Positions 7,502-14,325 of a stretch of DNA of 19,196 bases are shown here, in pieces. The DNA is from JBEKYD01 sp049509915 (GTDB lineage: Bacteria > Acidobacteriota > Terriglobia > Bryobacterales > Bryobacteraceae), in assembly GCA_049509915.1 (NCBI GenBank), contig JBEKZL010000141.1, positions 1 through 19,196 of the forward strand, written 5' to 3'. Each line of letters starts with the position of its first letter. The stretch's first letter is position 1. The notes under the pieces were generated by a model. That model saw only the letters and a program-made list of their open reading frames with translations, did no database searches and was not told where the DNA came from. The position numbers and the translations under genes were made by a program.

Positions 7502-7995
7502 AAATCGCAGCCGTTCTCACCATCAGCGACTCGGCCACCCAGGGCACCCGTAGCGACCGCAGCGGTCCCGCCGTGCGCGCCCGCCTGGAGGAGCTTGGCT
7601 GGACGGTGCCGGTGATGGATGTGTTGCCCGACGAAGCGGACCTGATCGGCGAGCGCCTCCGCGATCTGGCGGACGGAGGCCGGATCGAGGCGATTTTCAC
7701 TACCGGAGGCACCGGCGTGGCCAGGCGCGACGTCACCCCGGAGGCTACCCGCGCCGCCATCGAGCGCGAAATTCCCGGCATGGCGGAGCGGATGCGCGCC
7801 CGCGGCCTGGAATCCACGCCTCGCGCCGCACTTTCCCGCGCGGTAGCCGGTACGCGCGGCAATGTACTGATCGTCAACCTTCCCGGATCGCCCCAAGGCG
7901 CGGTGGATTCGCTCGATGCTATCGTGGAGTTAGTGCCGCACGTGCTGGATCTGTTGCGGGGCCGTACGGAACATGGAAGCGAGGGTCGGAAATAA
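7498..7995 (+). CDS. mog: Molybdopterin adenylyltransferase (MogA/MoaB family)
   Basis: A 165-aa protein of the MPT-binding fold that adenylylates molybdopterin, giving the activated substrate for MoeA. The start KIAAVLTISDSATQGTRSDR and the T69-G70-G71-T72-G73 loop followed by VARRDVTPEA are diagnostic, as is NLPGSPQGAVDSL near the C-terminus. The start is a GTG at 7498 overlapping the moaC stop as GTGA. The three Mo-cofactor genes thus form one coupled unit covering the first step (MoaC) and the last two (Mog, MoeA). MoaB of some bacteria is a near-identical paralogue, so Mog versus MoaB naming rests on context. Confidence 0.93.
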   Translation: MKIAAVLTISDSATQGTRSDRSGPAVRARLEELGWTVPVMDVLPDEADLIGERLRDLADGGRIEAIFTTGGTGVARRDVTPEATRAAIEREIPGMAERMRARGLESTPRAALSRAVAGTRGNVLIVNLPGSPQGAVDSLDAIVELVPHVLDLLRGRTEHGSEGRK

Positions 7996-7996
7996 T

Positions 7997-9151
7997 ATGC
8001 GCCGGGTATTTGTGGTGATGTGTGTTGGCATCGTCCTGACGGTATTTGGCGCGCTGGTGGCCGCGCAGCAGGCGGACCAGAAGCAGGAGCCGAAGCTGGC
8101 CGACAAGCAGGAGCGGAATGCCGGAGACGCGCTCGACCTGGACCTTCCCAAAATCACCATCACGACCTTCAACGTGGTGGCTCCGGTGCTGGCGTGGGGC
8201 TACGACGGTAACCCGGTCGGTGGCCTCCGGCCTGAGCAGTTCCATTTGTTCGATAACAGCGTCGAGCAGCAAGTCCGGGTGGACGTGAGCTTCCAGCCGA
8301 TTTCGCTGGTGATCGGCATTCAGGCGAATTCCCAGGTGGAACACATCCTGCCGGAGGTGAACAAAATCGGAAACCTGATCAAGCCGCTGCTGTTGGGCGA
8401 CCAGGGCGAAGCCGCGGTGATTGCCTACGATTCGCGCATCCGCACGCTGCAGGACTTCACTTCCGACCCCGACAAAATCGCCAAAGCGGTAAAGAGCATT
8501 TACCCCGGCAGCACCTCCGTCCGGCTGGTGGATTCCGTCGAAGCCGGCATGCGTCTGCTGGCGCATCGCCCCAAGAACCGCCGCCGCATCATGCTGTGGA
8601 TCGGCGAAGCGCGCGACATGGGCAGCCAGGCGCGCGGGCGCGAAACCATGATCGACCTGCAGCTTTACAACATCATGTTCTTCCAGGTGGACATGTCGCA
8701 CCTTCTCGAGCTCTTGAGCGGCCCCCCCAGGGAGCCCGACCGCCGTGCATTGTCCCAGCCGCCCGCCGCATATCCGATGCCGATGAACCAGGTGGCCACG
8801 CCCACCACCATTGCCGAGGCTTACGGCCCGGAGAATCAGGTGCAGTTCATGCCGCTCATGGAGGAAATCTACCGGGACGCGAAGGCGATTCTCAAGGCCA
8901 ATCCCACGGTGGTGTTCACCAAGGCGACCGGTGGAAACCAATTCCCGTTTTATCGCGGCAAGGGTTTGGAGCAAGCCATCGAGAAAATCGGCGATCAGGT
9001 ACATGCCGAATACCTGCTGAGCTACAACCCCAATAAGGAAGTGATGGTGGGCCAGGGCGGTTTCCACCAGATCAAGGTGGAGATCTCCTCGCCCCTGGTC
9101 AAGAGAGTGCAGACCCGGCCGGGCTATTGGGCCGCCGCCCTGGCGCAATAA
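7997..9151 (+). CDS. Secreted VWFA-related protein with a degenerate MIDAS
   Basis: From ATG 7997 the product has 384 aa; an in-frame ATG at 7973 would overlap mog and precede the signal by eight residues. Residues 1-23 (MRRVFVVMCVGIVLTVFGAL and on) form a signal peptide ending at AAQQ. The region 53-100, with the GGLRPEQFHLFDN segment, matches the opening of the acidobacterial 'VWFA-related' family. The VWA strand at 102-113 reads PISLVIGIQANSQ where a metal-binding DxSxS is expected, so Q109, N111 and Q113 replace the ligands and metal-dependent adhesion is unlikely. The QGEAAVIAYDSRI, RPKNRRRIMLWIGEARDMGS and AEYLLSYNPN segments follow the family order. It starts 1 nt after the mog stop and is probably the last gene of the Mo-cofactor operon. 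Its function is unknown. Confidence 0.85.
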   Translation: MRRVFVVMCVGIVLTVFGALVAAQQADQKQEPKLADKQERNAGDALDLDLPKITITTFNVVAPVLAWGYDGNPVGGLRPEQFHLFDNSVEQQVRVDVSFQPISLVIGIQANSQVEHILPEVNKIGNLIKPLLLGDQGEAAVIAYDSRIRTLQDFTSDPDKIAKAVKSIYPGSTSVRLVDSVEAGMRLLAHRPKNRRRIMLWIGEARDMGSQARGRETMIDLQLYNIMFFQVDMSHLLELLSGPPREPDRRALSQPPAAYPMPMNQVATPTTIAEAYGPENQVQFMPLMEEIYRDAKAILKANPTVVFTKATGGNQFPFYRGKGLEQAIEKIGDQVHAEYLLSYNPNKEVMVGQGGFHQIKVEISSPLVKRVQTRPGYWAAALAQ

Positions 9152-9160
9152 AGGGACCTG

Positions 9161-9265
9161 GGACAGACGATCGCCTTTTGTCGCCTGCCGGGCTGTTGCG
9201 GCTTGGCGAGGGCGAGACAGACCACGAAAAACGATGGTCTGTCCAGGACAGACCAGTCTGCCCCA
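9161..9265. repeat. Cluster of GGACAGACC inverted repeats
   Basis: The spacer between the VWA gene and the next gene holds four related units: GGACAGACGA (9161-9170), GACAGACCA (9216-9224), its inverse TGGTCTGTCC (9235-9244) and GGACAGACCA (9246-9255). The last two form a perfect 10-bp-arm palindrome around one A. The second and third can form a 9-bp stem with a 10-nt A-rich loop. AGTCTGCCCC follows at once. The alternative pairings look like a REP-type or mobile hairpin element, and it could also stop transcription from the Mo operon. No protein is encoded here. Confidence 0.6.
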
Positions 9266-9303
9266 CTGGCATGGCTCGATTACTATGAGGGTGAGGGCTC
9301 CTG

Positions 9304-11352
9304 TTGCGCATCCTGCTGGCACAGAATTCGCTCTACTTTCCGGCTCATGGTGGTGGAGACAAATCCAACCGGCTGCTGATGGAGGCGCTGGCGGCGCGCG
9401 GGCACGTGTGCCGGGCGGTGGCACGCATCGCCGGGTTCGGGGCGCGTCAGCGGGAGGCGTACCTGGCGGAACTGGCGGCGCGCGGGGTCGATGCGCAAAC
9501 GGCGGCGGGCGGGCTGGTGGAGTTCGAACGGCGCGGGGTCGAGGTGAGCGTGGTCACGGAGGGTAATTCGCGGGCCCATTTCGCCGGCGCGGCGGCCGCG
9601 TTTCATCCCGACGTGATTTTGACCTCGACCGACGACCCGGCGCAGCTTTTGCTGGGCGCGGCGCTGGACGATCCACGGGCGCGCGTGGTCTACCTGGTGC
9701 GGGCCACCGTGGCGGTGCCGTTCGGCCCGGATTGCGCCTTTCCAAGCGAGGCCAAGGCGGCGCGAATCCGCCAGGCGGACCTGGTGGTGTGCGTGAGCGA
9801 GTACGTGGCCGCCTACACGCGGCGGCACGGCGGCGTGGACGCGGTGCACGTGCCGATCTCGCTGCTCGAAGCGGAGGTCTGGCCCGACCTGGGGCGTTTC
9901 GAGAGCGAGTTCGTCACGCTGGTGAATCCGTGCGCGGTGAAGGGAATCGCGATTTTGCTGGGGCTGGCGGACAGCATGCCGGAAACGGCGTTTGCGGCGG
10001 TGCCGACGTGGGGAACCAACGGGCGAGACCGTCTGGCGTTGGCGGGGCGGCCGAACATCGCGGTGCTCGATCCGGTGGACGACATCAACCTCCTGCTGGA
10101 GCGGACGCGGGTATTGCTGGTGCCGTCCCTGTGGGCTGAAGCGCGTTCGCGGATGGTGCTGGAAGCCATGGCGCGGGGGGTACCGGTGATGGCCAGCGCG
10201 GTAGGCGGTCTGGAGGAAGCCAAACTGGGCGTTCCTTATTTGCTGCCGGTGACGCCCATCGAAAAATACGCGGCCGAGTTGGACGACCGGATGGTGCCAG
10301 TGGCGCAGGTGCCGCCGCAGGACATCGCGCCGTGGAGGAAGACGCTGCGGCGCCTGTTGAGCGACCGGGCGCATTGGAGCCGGATCGCGCGCGAGTCGCG
10401 GGCGGCGGCTTTGGCGTATGCCGGCAGCATCAGTGTGGGGCCGTTCGAGAAGCTGTTGGTGGAAGTACTGGCGAAACCGAAGCGCGCCGCCGGCCGGACC
10501 GTTGCGCCTCGGGCGGGAAGTGAAGGCGTGGCTCTATCGGCGGAGAAGCGGCAGTTGATCGCATTGCGGCTGCGGCGGCAGGCTCCGGCGGCGGCGTGGT
10601 TCCCGGGCATCGAGCGGGTAGACGGACCCAGGCTGTTCTGTTTGCCGCACGCCGGGGGCGGCGCGTCGGGATTTGCGGCCTGGGCGAGCGGTTGGAGCGG
10701 GGCAGGGCCGATCTGTCCGGTGCGGCTGCCTGGCAGGGAATCGCGGCAGATCGAAGCGCCTTTCGAACGCATGCCGGCGCTGGTGATGGCGCTGGCCGAT
10801 GCGTTGACAGGCTATCTCGACCGGCCTTTCGGTTTTTTCGGCCACAGCATGGGCGCGGCGGTGGGTTTTGAACTGGCGCGGGAACTGCGCCGGCGTGGGC
10901 TGGCTCAACCAGGAGTGCTGATCGCTTCCGGGGCGCGGGCGCCGCAGTTCCGGCGCGGTCACGTGCCGCCGCCGGATCCGACCGATGAGCAACTGCTGTC
11001 CGAGCTTGGCCGGCTGGAAGGCACGCCGCCGGGACTATGGGCAGACGGCGCGGCGCGGGCCTTGCTGCTGCCGGTGCTGCGCGCCGATACGAGGCTCTAT
11101 CGCCGTTACGTTTATTCCGAGGAAGCGCCGCTCGACTGCGCCATTTGCGCTTACGGCGGCACGGCCGACGCCAACATCGGCGAGGCGCACTTGGCGGCAT
11201 GGCGGGAGCAAACCACGGGGCCGTTCCGGCTGCGCCGCTTCGAGGGAGGACATTTCTATCTGCAGCCGCCGACGGCGGAATTCCTGGCGGCGCTGGCGGA
11301 GGATTGGGAGGGGAGCGGGAGGTTGGGGGGAATCGGGAGCGATCGGCTATAG
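9304..11352 (+). CDS. GT4 glycosyltransferase fused to a type II thioesterase
   Basis: A 682-aa two-domain protein. Residues 1 to about 385 are a GT-B glycosyltransferase. The N-terminal Rossmann opening is RILLAQNSLYFPAHGGGDKS, and the family 4 EX7E motif is E279...E287 in WAEARSRMVLEAMARGVPVM, followed by GGLEE. Residues 411-430 (LSAEKRQLIALRLRRQAP) resemble linkers found in NRPS proteins. Residues 443-675 are a type II thioesterase of the GrsT/TEII kind: RLFCLPHAGGGASGFAAWA, nucleophile S515 in GHSMG, D622 in GGTAD, H650 in GGHFYL. TEIIs usually hydrolyse misloaded acyl groups from carrier proteins, and GT4 enzymes use nucleotide sugars. Fusion suggests glycosylation and release of a carrier-bound product, which is an inference. 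The start is TTG 9304 with GAGGG 6 nt upstream. No carrier protein or synthetase gene is nearby. No frameshift is visible between the halves. Confidence 0.85.
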   Translation: MRILLAQNSLYFPAHGGGDKSNRLLMEALAARGHVCRAVARIAGFGARQREAYLAELAARGVDAQTAAGGLVEFERRGVEVSVVTEGNSRAHFAGAAAAFHPDVILTSTDDPAQLLLGAALDDPRARVVYLVRATVAVPFGPDCAFPSEAKAARIRQADLVVCVSEYVAAYTRRHGGVDAVHVPISLLEAEVWPDLGRFESEFVTLVNPCAVKGIAILLGLADSMPETAFAAVPTWGTNGRDRLALAGRPNIAVLDPVDDINLLLERTRVLLVPSLWAEARSRMVLEAMARGVPVMASAVGGLEEAKLGVPYLLPVTPIEKYAAELDDRMVPVAQVPPQDIAPWRKTLRRLLSDRAHWSRIARESRAAALAYAGSISVGPFEKLLVEVLAKPKRAAGRTVAPRAGSEGVALSAEKRQLIALRLRRQAPAAAWFPGIERVDGPRLFCLPHAGGGASGFAAWASGWSGAGPICPVRLPGRESRQIEAPFERMPALVMALADALTGYLDRPFGFFGHSMGAAVGFELARELRRRGLAQPGVLIASGARAPQFRRGHVPPPDPTDEQLLSELGRLEGTPPGLWADGAARALLLPVLRADTRLYRRYVYSEEAPLDCAICAYGGTADANIGEAHLAAWREQTTGPFRLRRFEGGHFYLQPPTAEFLAALAEDWEGSGRLGGIGSDRL

Positions 11353-11360
11353 TCGGCGAC

Positions 11361-11410
11361 GACGGCTGCGAACTGAAGGGTTGCGGGTTCGGGTCCTACC
11401 TGGGGAGCCA
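11361..11410 (+). pseudogene. Degenerate 3' half of a tRNA (possible att remnant)
   Basis: The bases fit standard tRNA numbering exactly from position 27 to 76. The anticodon loop CTGCGAA (11366-11372) has T33 and A37. CTGAA follows as the 3' anticodon strand, then a 5-nt variable loop GGGTT. The T arm is GCGGG-TTCGGGT-CCTAC (11383-11399) with one mismatch, and acceptor strand CTGGGGA, discriminator G and CCA end at 11410. The conserved A58 is G, two anticodon-stem pairs fail, and no D arm or 5' acceptor strand exists upstream (11335-11360), so it is not a functional tRNA. The loop resembles tRNA-Arg(ACG) with anticodon position 34 altered, while the 3' end also resembles tRNA-Asn. Such 3' fragments are typical scars of integrases that use tRNA genes. 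Confidence 0.45.
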
Positions 11411-11413
11411 TCT

Positions 11414-11427
11414 CTTGGGGTCCCAAG
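11414..11427. terminator. Short hairpin between convergent genes
   Basis: CTTGGG (11414-11419) and CCCAAG (11422-11427) form a palindrome, with a realistic stem of 5 bp and a GGTC loop. It lies between the stops of the GT-thioesterase gene and the toxin gene reading the other way, and 3 bp after the CCA of the tRNA remnant. No U-run follows on either strand, so intrinsic termination would be weak. Confidence 0.3.
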
Positions 11428-11487
11428 AATACTAGTTTCCAACTACCATGCCAATCTGTTGACAGCCTCGCCCGCCAGGAGAACGGA

Positions 11488-11835
11488 TCAATCCAGATCC
11501 ATCGCGGCTTTTAGCCCTTCCTCGACTTCACGCAGGGACTCAGACGGCAGAGTGCCGAGCCTCTTGGTCAGCTTCGCGCGATCCAGGGTAGTCACCTGAT
11601 GACAGATGGCAAAGCTCGTCTTCGCCAGGCCCCCAGTACCGCCCAAAAGTTCTATAACGGTAGGTCCGCGCGCGCCCTGCGATGACGAGGTCGAGATTGG
11701 GACCACGATCATGGACCTCCATCCAAGCGTTTGGTTGAAGCCGTCGTGAGACACGAGGATTACGGGACGCCGGCCGGTCTGCTCCGATCCGGATCGCGGT
11801 ACAAGGTCGGCCCAATAGACCTCACCCCGCTTCAT
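11488..11835 (-). CDS. mazF: MazF/PemK-type endoribonuclease toxin
   Basis: A 115-aa toxin of the MazF/PemK family, which cuts mRNA at short sequence motifs in the cytoplasm. The opening MKRGEVYWADLVPRSGSEQT with G21-RRPVILVSH is diagnostic: an SH3-like barrel with the conserved R-P pair at R23-P24. MIVVPISTS carries the Ser/Thr pair of the active site, and the segment CHQVTTLDRAKLTKRLGTL matches the usual later strand and helix. The ATG at 11835 is chosen because it overlaps the antitoxin stop (ATGA). The frame remains open to 12108, but that part is the antitoxin gene in another frame. Toxin-after-antitoxin order with overlap is the standard arrangement and couples toxin translation to the antitoxin. 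Confidence 0.9.
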   Translation of the reverse strand: MKRGEVYWADLVPRSGSEQTGRRPVILVSHDGFNQTLGWRSMIVVPISTSSSQGARGPTVIELLGGTGGLAKTSFAICHQVTTLDRAKLTKRLGTLPSESLREVEEGLKAAMDLD

Positions 11836-12089
11836 CTTATTGCCTTGCTGGTGTTCAGTATGTGCTCGATGGCGGCGGACTCCAAATCGGTATCGAGATC
11901 GAACCCCGTTCCAGCCATTTCCGTAGCGTAGGCCGCGATGGCGTCGTGCCGCGCCTTTCGGCCTTGCTGTCGCAGCCAACAATCGACCGCCTCGCGCGCC
12001 AGCGTAGTCGCGGGCACACCTGTCCGTTCGGCCTCTGCCCTGAGACCAATGTACGTCTGTTCCGGTAGTGGCAGGTGAAAGTTCTTCAT
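11832..12089 (-). CDS. MazE-like antitoxin of the MazF partner
   Basis: An 85-aa protein directly before and overlapping the MazF-type gene. Residues 3-45 (NFHLPLPEQTYIGLRAEAER, then TGVPATTLAREAVDCWL) look like a ribbon-helix-helix DNA-binding domain. The tail (AYATEMAGTGFDLDTDLESA to the end) is acidic and probably wraps the toxin. This helix-turn pattern, with 'PATxLAREA', is common in antitoxins next to MazF in soil bacteria (family knowledge, no search made). The start is ATG 12089 with AGAAGG two nucleotides beyond the usual spacing. A minus-strand -10 CATAAT lies just upstream, over an inverted repeat, consistent with autorepression. Confidence 0.8.
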   Translation of the reverse strand: MKNFHLPLPEQTYIGLRAEAERTGVPATTLAREAVDCWLRQQGRKARHDAIAAYATEMAGTGFDLDTDLESAAIEHILNTSKAIR

Positions 12090-12105
12090 GGCCTTCTCTT
12101 GACTT

Positions 12106-12140
12106 CATTATGCCACGAATAAATGGCAGACTTTAATGGC
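12106..12140. promoter_or_regulatory. Putative promoter and operator of the mazEF-type pair
   Basis: On the minus strand CATAAT (12112-12107) is a five-of-six -10 box about 18 nt before the antitoxin ATG. The inverted repeat TGCCA (12111-12115), eight bases, TGGCA (12124-12128) straddles its upstream edge. ATGGCA is repeated directly at 12123-12128 and 12135-12140, 12 bp apart. Such sites next to RHH antitoxins are usually autorepression operators. No clear -35 box was found. Confidence 0.4.
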
Positions 12141-12317
12141 ACTGGCGGAGTGGCAGGAGGTTGCGCTGGCGGAGAGGCTGTTGGATACCATGGTTTTTGG
12201 GGAGCCACACAAAATCGCCGTTTTCAGACTTTCCTCTTGTACTTCTTCAACTTGCCGGTTCGAACGTCGATTGAATCCCAGATTAGGGCTCGAACAGGAT
12301 ACATTTAGAACGTAGAC

Positions 12318-13592
12318 GTGCCAAAACGACCTCTTCTTTTTGCGCCGTGCGCCTTCAACCTTGCAGAGACGAGCCGCATGGTCGAAATTGCTAAAGCGGT
12401 CGAACGACACCCTACCGCCGGCTCGGCTTTCGACATCCAGTTCATTTCCGACGGCGGCGACTTCGAGGGCCTGATCGAGAAGCACAGGTTTCCGTTGACG
12501 CGAATGGAGCCGCGCCTCACGAAGGAAAAAATCGAACACATTGCCAAAGTGGACCGCGGAGAGAAGTTTGCGCCCGCCTTCACCGATCTCGAAATGATCC
12601 AGCGCGTAGACAGCGAGATTGCCCTTCTACGGAAAACCATGCCTGCCACCGTGGTCACCGGGTCGTACCTGACCATCCCGATTTCGTGCCGGGTCGTTCA
12701 GACACCCCTCGTTTGGGTTATTCAGTCGACCTGGCTTCCGGACTTCTTTCGGCACGGTGCGGGTATGACCGATAACGTCAGGCCCGCCCCACTGAAGGCG
12801 GTCGTGGATTGGACCGTGATGCAATTCATTAACTTCTGGATCAGGTTCGGATTTCTCAATCCCGTCAACAGGTCCGCCAGGCATTTTGGGGTTCCGGGAT
12901 ATGCCTCGATCTTTGAGTTCTGGCGGGGCGACATTACGCTGGTCGCAGAGCCTCCCGAGTTTTCCGGGATCAGTTTGCCTTCCAAATACTATTTCACCGG
13001 TCCCCTAATCCCGCAGAGTGAATTCGCCCTCCCTCTGGAACTCACCAGCATTCCGAGGGATAAGCCTCTGATCTATTTCGCAATGGGAAGCTCCGGCACG
13101 CCTGGGATCGTTGCCAAAATCGTTGAGAGCTTTGAAGGCAAACCCTATCGCGTGATTGCTCCGGTGAAGTTTCAGTTGGGCCACGTAGCCGGAGTCCGCG
13201 TTCCTTCCAACGTCCTCGTCACGGACTGGGTTCCGGCGCTTCAGGTCAACAAGATGGCGGATCTTGCCGTCATTCACGGAGGCATCGGAACCGTCATGAC
13301 CGCAGCGCTGGCGGGCAAACCCGTTGTCGGCGTCGGCATGCAGATGGAGCAGGTTGCCAACCTCGCCTGTCTCGAGCGGCTCGGCTTTGCGATCCGGGTC
13401 TCGAAATCCAAAGACCCGTCCCGGCAGGTTCAGGCAGCAATCCACAAATTGCTGCAGGACGAGCGTGCGAAGGCGAAAGCGGCGGCCTTTGCCAAAGTAA
13501 TCGCGAAGTGGGATGGGCCGAAGCTGGCGGCCGACATGCTTTATGAGCATTACGGGAGCATTTCCGGATCCTCACCGGCCGCTGGGATGTAA
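12318..13592 (+). CDS. GT1-family (UGT/MGT-like) glycosyltransferase
   Basis: A 424-aa GT-B enzyme of the UDP-glycosyltransferase type, which adds a sugar to small acceptors such as macrolides, sterols or carotenoids. The N-terminal half opens PKRPLLFAPCAFNLAETSRM and binds the acceptor; a hydrophobic stretch near 155-175 (VMQFINFWIRFGFL) may touch membrane. The C-terminal donor domain has LIYFAMGSSG (about 254-263), NVLVTDWVPALQVN, and the signature H320-GGIGTVMTAALAGKPVVGV followed by QMEQVANLACLERLG. The HGG motif and the E/Q-N after it are the expected donor-binding elements. The start is GTG 12318, required by the Rossmann strand. There is no Shine-Dalgarno sequence, and a weak TAGAAC box ends 6 nt upstream. 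Base composition looks less GC-rich than the neighbouring fused GT gene. The donor and acceptor cannot be read from sequence. Confidence 0.87.
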   Translation: MPKRPLLFAPCAFNLAETSRMVEIAKAVERHPTAGSAFDIQFISDGGDFEGLIEKHRFPLTRMEPRLTKEKIEHIAKVDRGEKFAPAFTDLEMIQRVDSEIALLRKTMPATVVTGSYLTIPISCRVVQTPLVWVIQSTWLPDFFRHGAGMTDNVRPAPLKAVVDWTVMQFINFWIRFGFLNPVNRSARHFGVPGYASIFEFWRGDITLVAEPPEFSGISLPSKYYFTGPLIPQSEFALPLELTSIPRDKPLIYFAMGSSGTPGIVAKIVESFEGKPYRVIAPVKFQLGHVAGVRVPSNVLVTDWVPALQVNKMADLAVIHGGIGTVMTAALAGKPVVGVGMQMEQVANLACLERLGFAIRVSKSKDPSRQVQAAIHKLLQDERAKAKAAAFAKVIAKWDGPKLAADMLYEHYGSISGSSPAAGM

Positions 13593-13612
13593 CCCAGCCG
13601 GGTTTCAGGCTG
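13591..13612. terminator. Small hairpins between convergent genes
   Basis: AACCC (13591-13595) pairs with GGGTT (13600-13604) across AGCC. Alternatively CAGCC (13595-13599) pairs with GGCTG (13608-13612). They occupy the gap between the GT1 stop and the stop of the membrane protein reading towards it. The stems are short and no U-run is seen, so a bidirectional terminator role is only suggested by position. Confidence 0.25.
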
Positions 13613-13614
13613 AC

Positions 13615-14325
13615 TCAATAGAGAAACGGAATCAACTTCCGCGTCCGTCTTGCATACTCGTCGAACGCCTCGCCATAGTGATCGCTTAAATGGGAGTCAA
13701 GCATGGGAACATTCACGAACACGAAACCGGCCAGCATGATCAGCGGAACCGCTGCAGTGACCCAGGCACCCGCAATCAGGCAAAGGCCGGAGAACGAGAG
13801 CAGATCGCCGAAATAGTTTGGATGTCTCGTGTAACGGAATAGCCCCTCGGTGTAGAGCCGTCCATAATTCTCGGGCCGCTCTTTCCAAACGTGTCGTGCA
13901 TATTCTGCGTACGAGTTGGTCCAGGATCCCACCAGAAAAAGAAATACACCGAAGCCAACCTCCAGCCCCGGACGGCTGGAGTTCGTGCCGCCGGAAATCC
14001 CCAGCAGCAGATTGATGCACAGTATCCAGGTGGCAATGGTGAGGACCTCGGTCCAACTCACTCCCCGTTTCAAGAATACAAACTCAGTAAAGAGAATTCG
14101 GATGTAATATACGGAGAGGCCCGAGGCGAGCCAAGCGCGCCGAACAGTGTCGCCGGGCTGCCAGGTCCATCCGAACCAACCGCCCACAGCGTGAAGCCCA
14201 CCCCCGAAGAGCAGCCACCACGATATCGCAACCCACACGCCAGAAATCACCGCCAACGTAATCCGCTGCGCAATTGAGGCATCGCGCAACCCGTACATAT
14301 TCGCTTGGATATCTCGCCTCTGCAC
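13615..14325 (-). CDS. DUF1295/steroid 5-alpha-reductase C-terminal-like membrane protein
   Basis: A 236-aa (GTG 14325) or 227-aa (ATG 14298) polytopic membrane protein with about six hydrophobic segments. The motif GLFRYTRHPNYFGDLLSF (161-178) with R167-H168-P169-N170-Y171-F172 is the signature of the DUF1295, steroid 5-alpha-reductase and isoprenylcysteine-methyltransferase superfamily, where it binds the cofactor (NADPH or SAM). FDEYARRTRKLIPFLY closes the protein as in this family. Members reduce steroid- or enal-type lipids or methylate prenylated substrates; which applies is not decidable here. It is convergent with the GT1 gene at 22 bp, so both may belong to one lipid-modification module, though not one transcript. 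Neither start has a convincing Shine-Dalgarno sequence; ATG 14298 begins just before the first membrane helix. Confidence 0.85.
   Translation of the reverse strand: MQRRDIQANMYGLRDASIAQRITLAVISGVWVAISWWLLFGGGLHAVGGWFGWTWQPGDTVRRAWLASGLSVYYIRILFTEFVFLKRGVSWTEVLTIATWILCINLLLGISGGTNSSRPGLEVGFGVFLFLVGSWTNSYAEYARHVWKERPENYGRLYTEGLFRYTRHPNYFGDLLSFSGLCLIAGAWVTAAVPLIMLAGFVFVNVPMLDSHLSDHYGEAFDEYARRTRKLIPFLY

Noticed and set aside
7919..9424. 501-codon minus-strand frame across the VWA gene and spacer
   Set aside because: It is a shadow of the VWA gene with no recognisable domain, and it runs through the hairpin-repeat spacer.
11335..11410. A complete functional tRNA gene
   Set aside because: The 5' half has no acceptor strand or D arm, A58 is replaced and the anticodon stem is broken, so only a 3' remnant is claimed.
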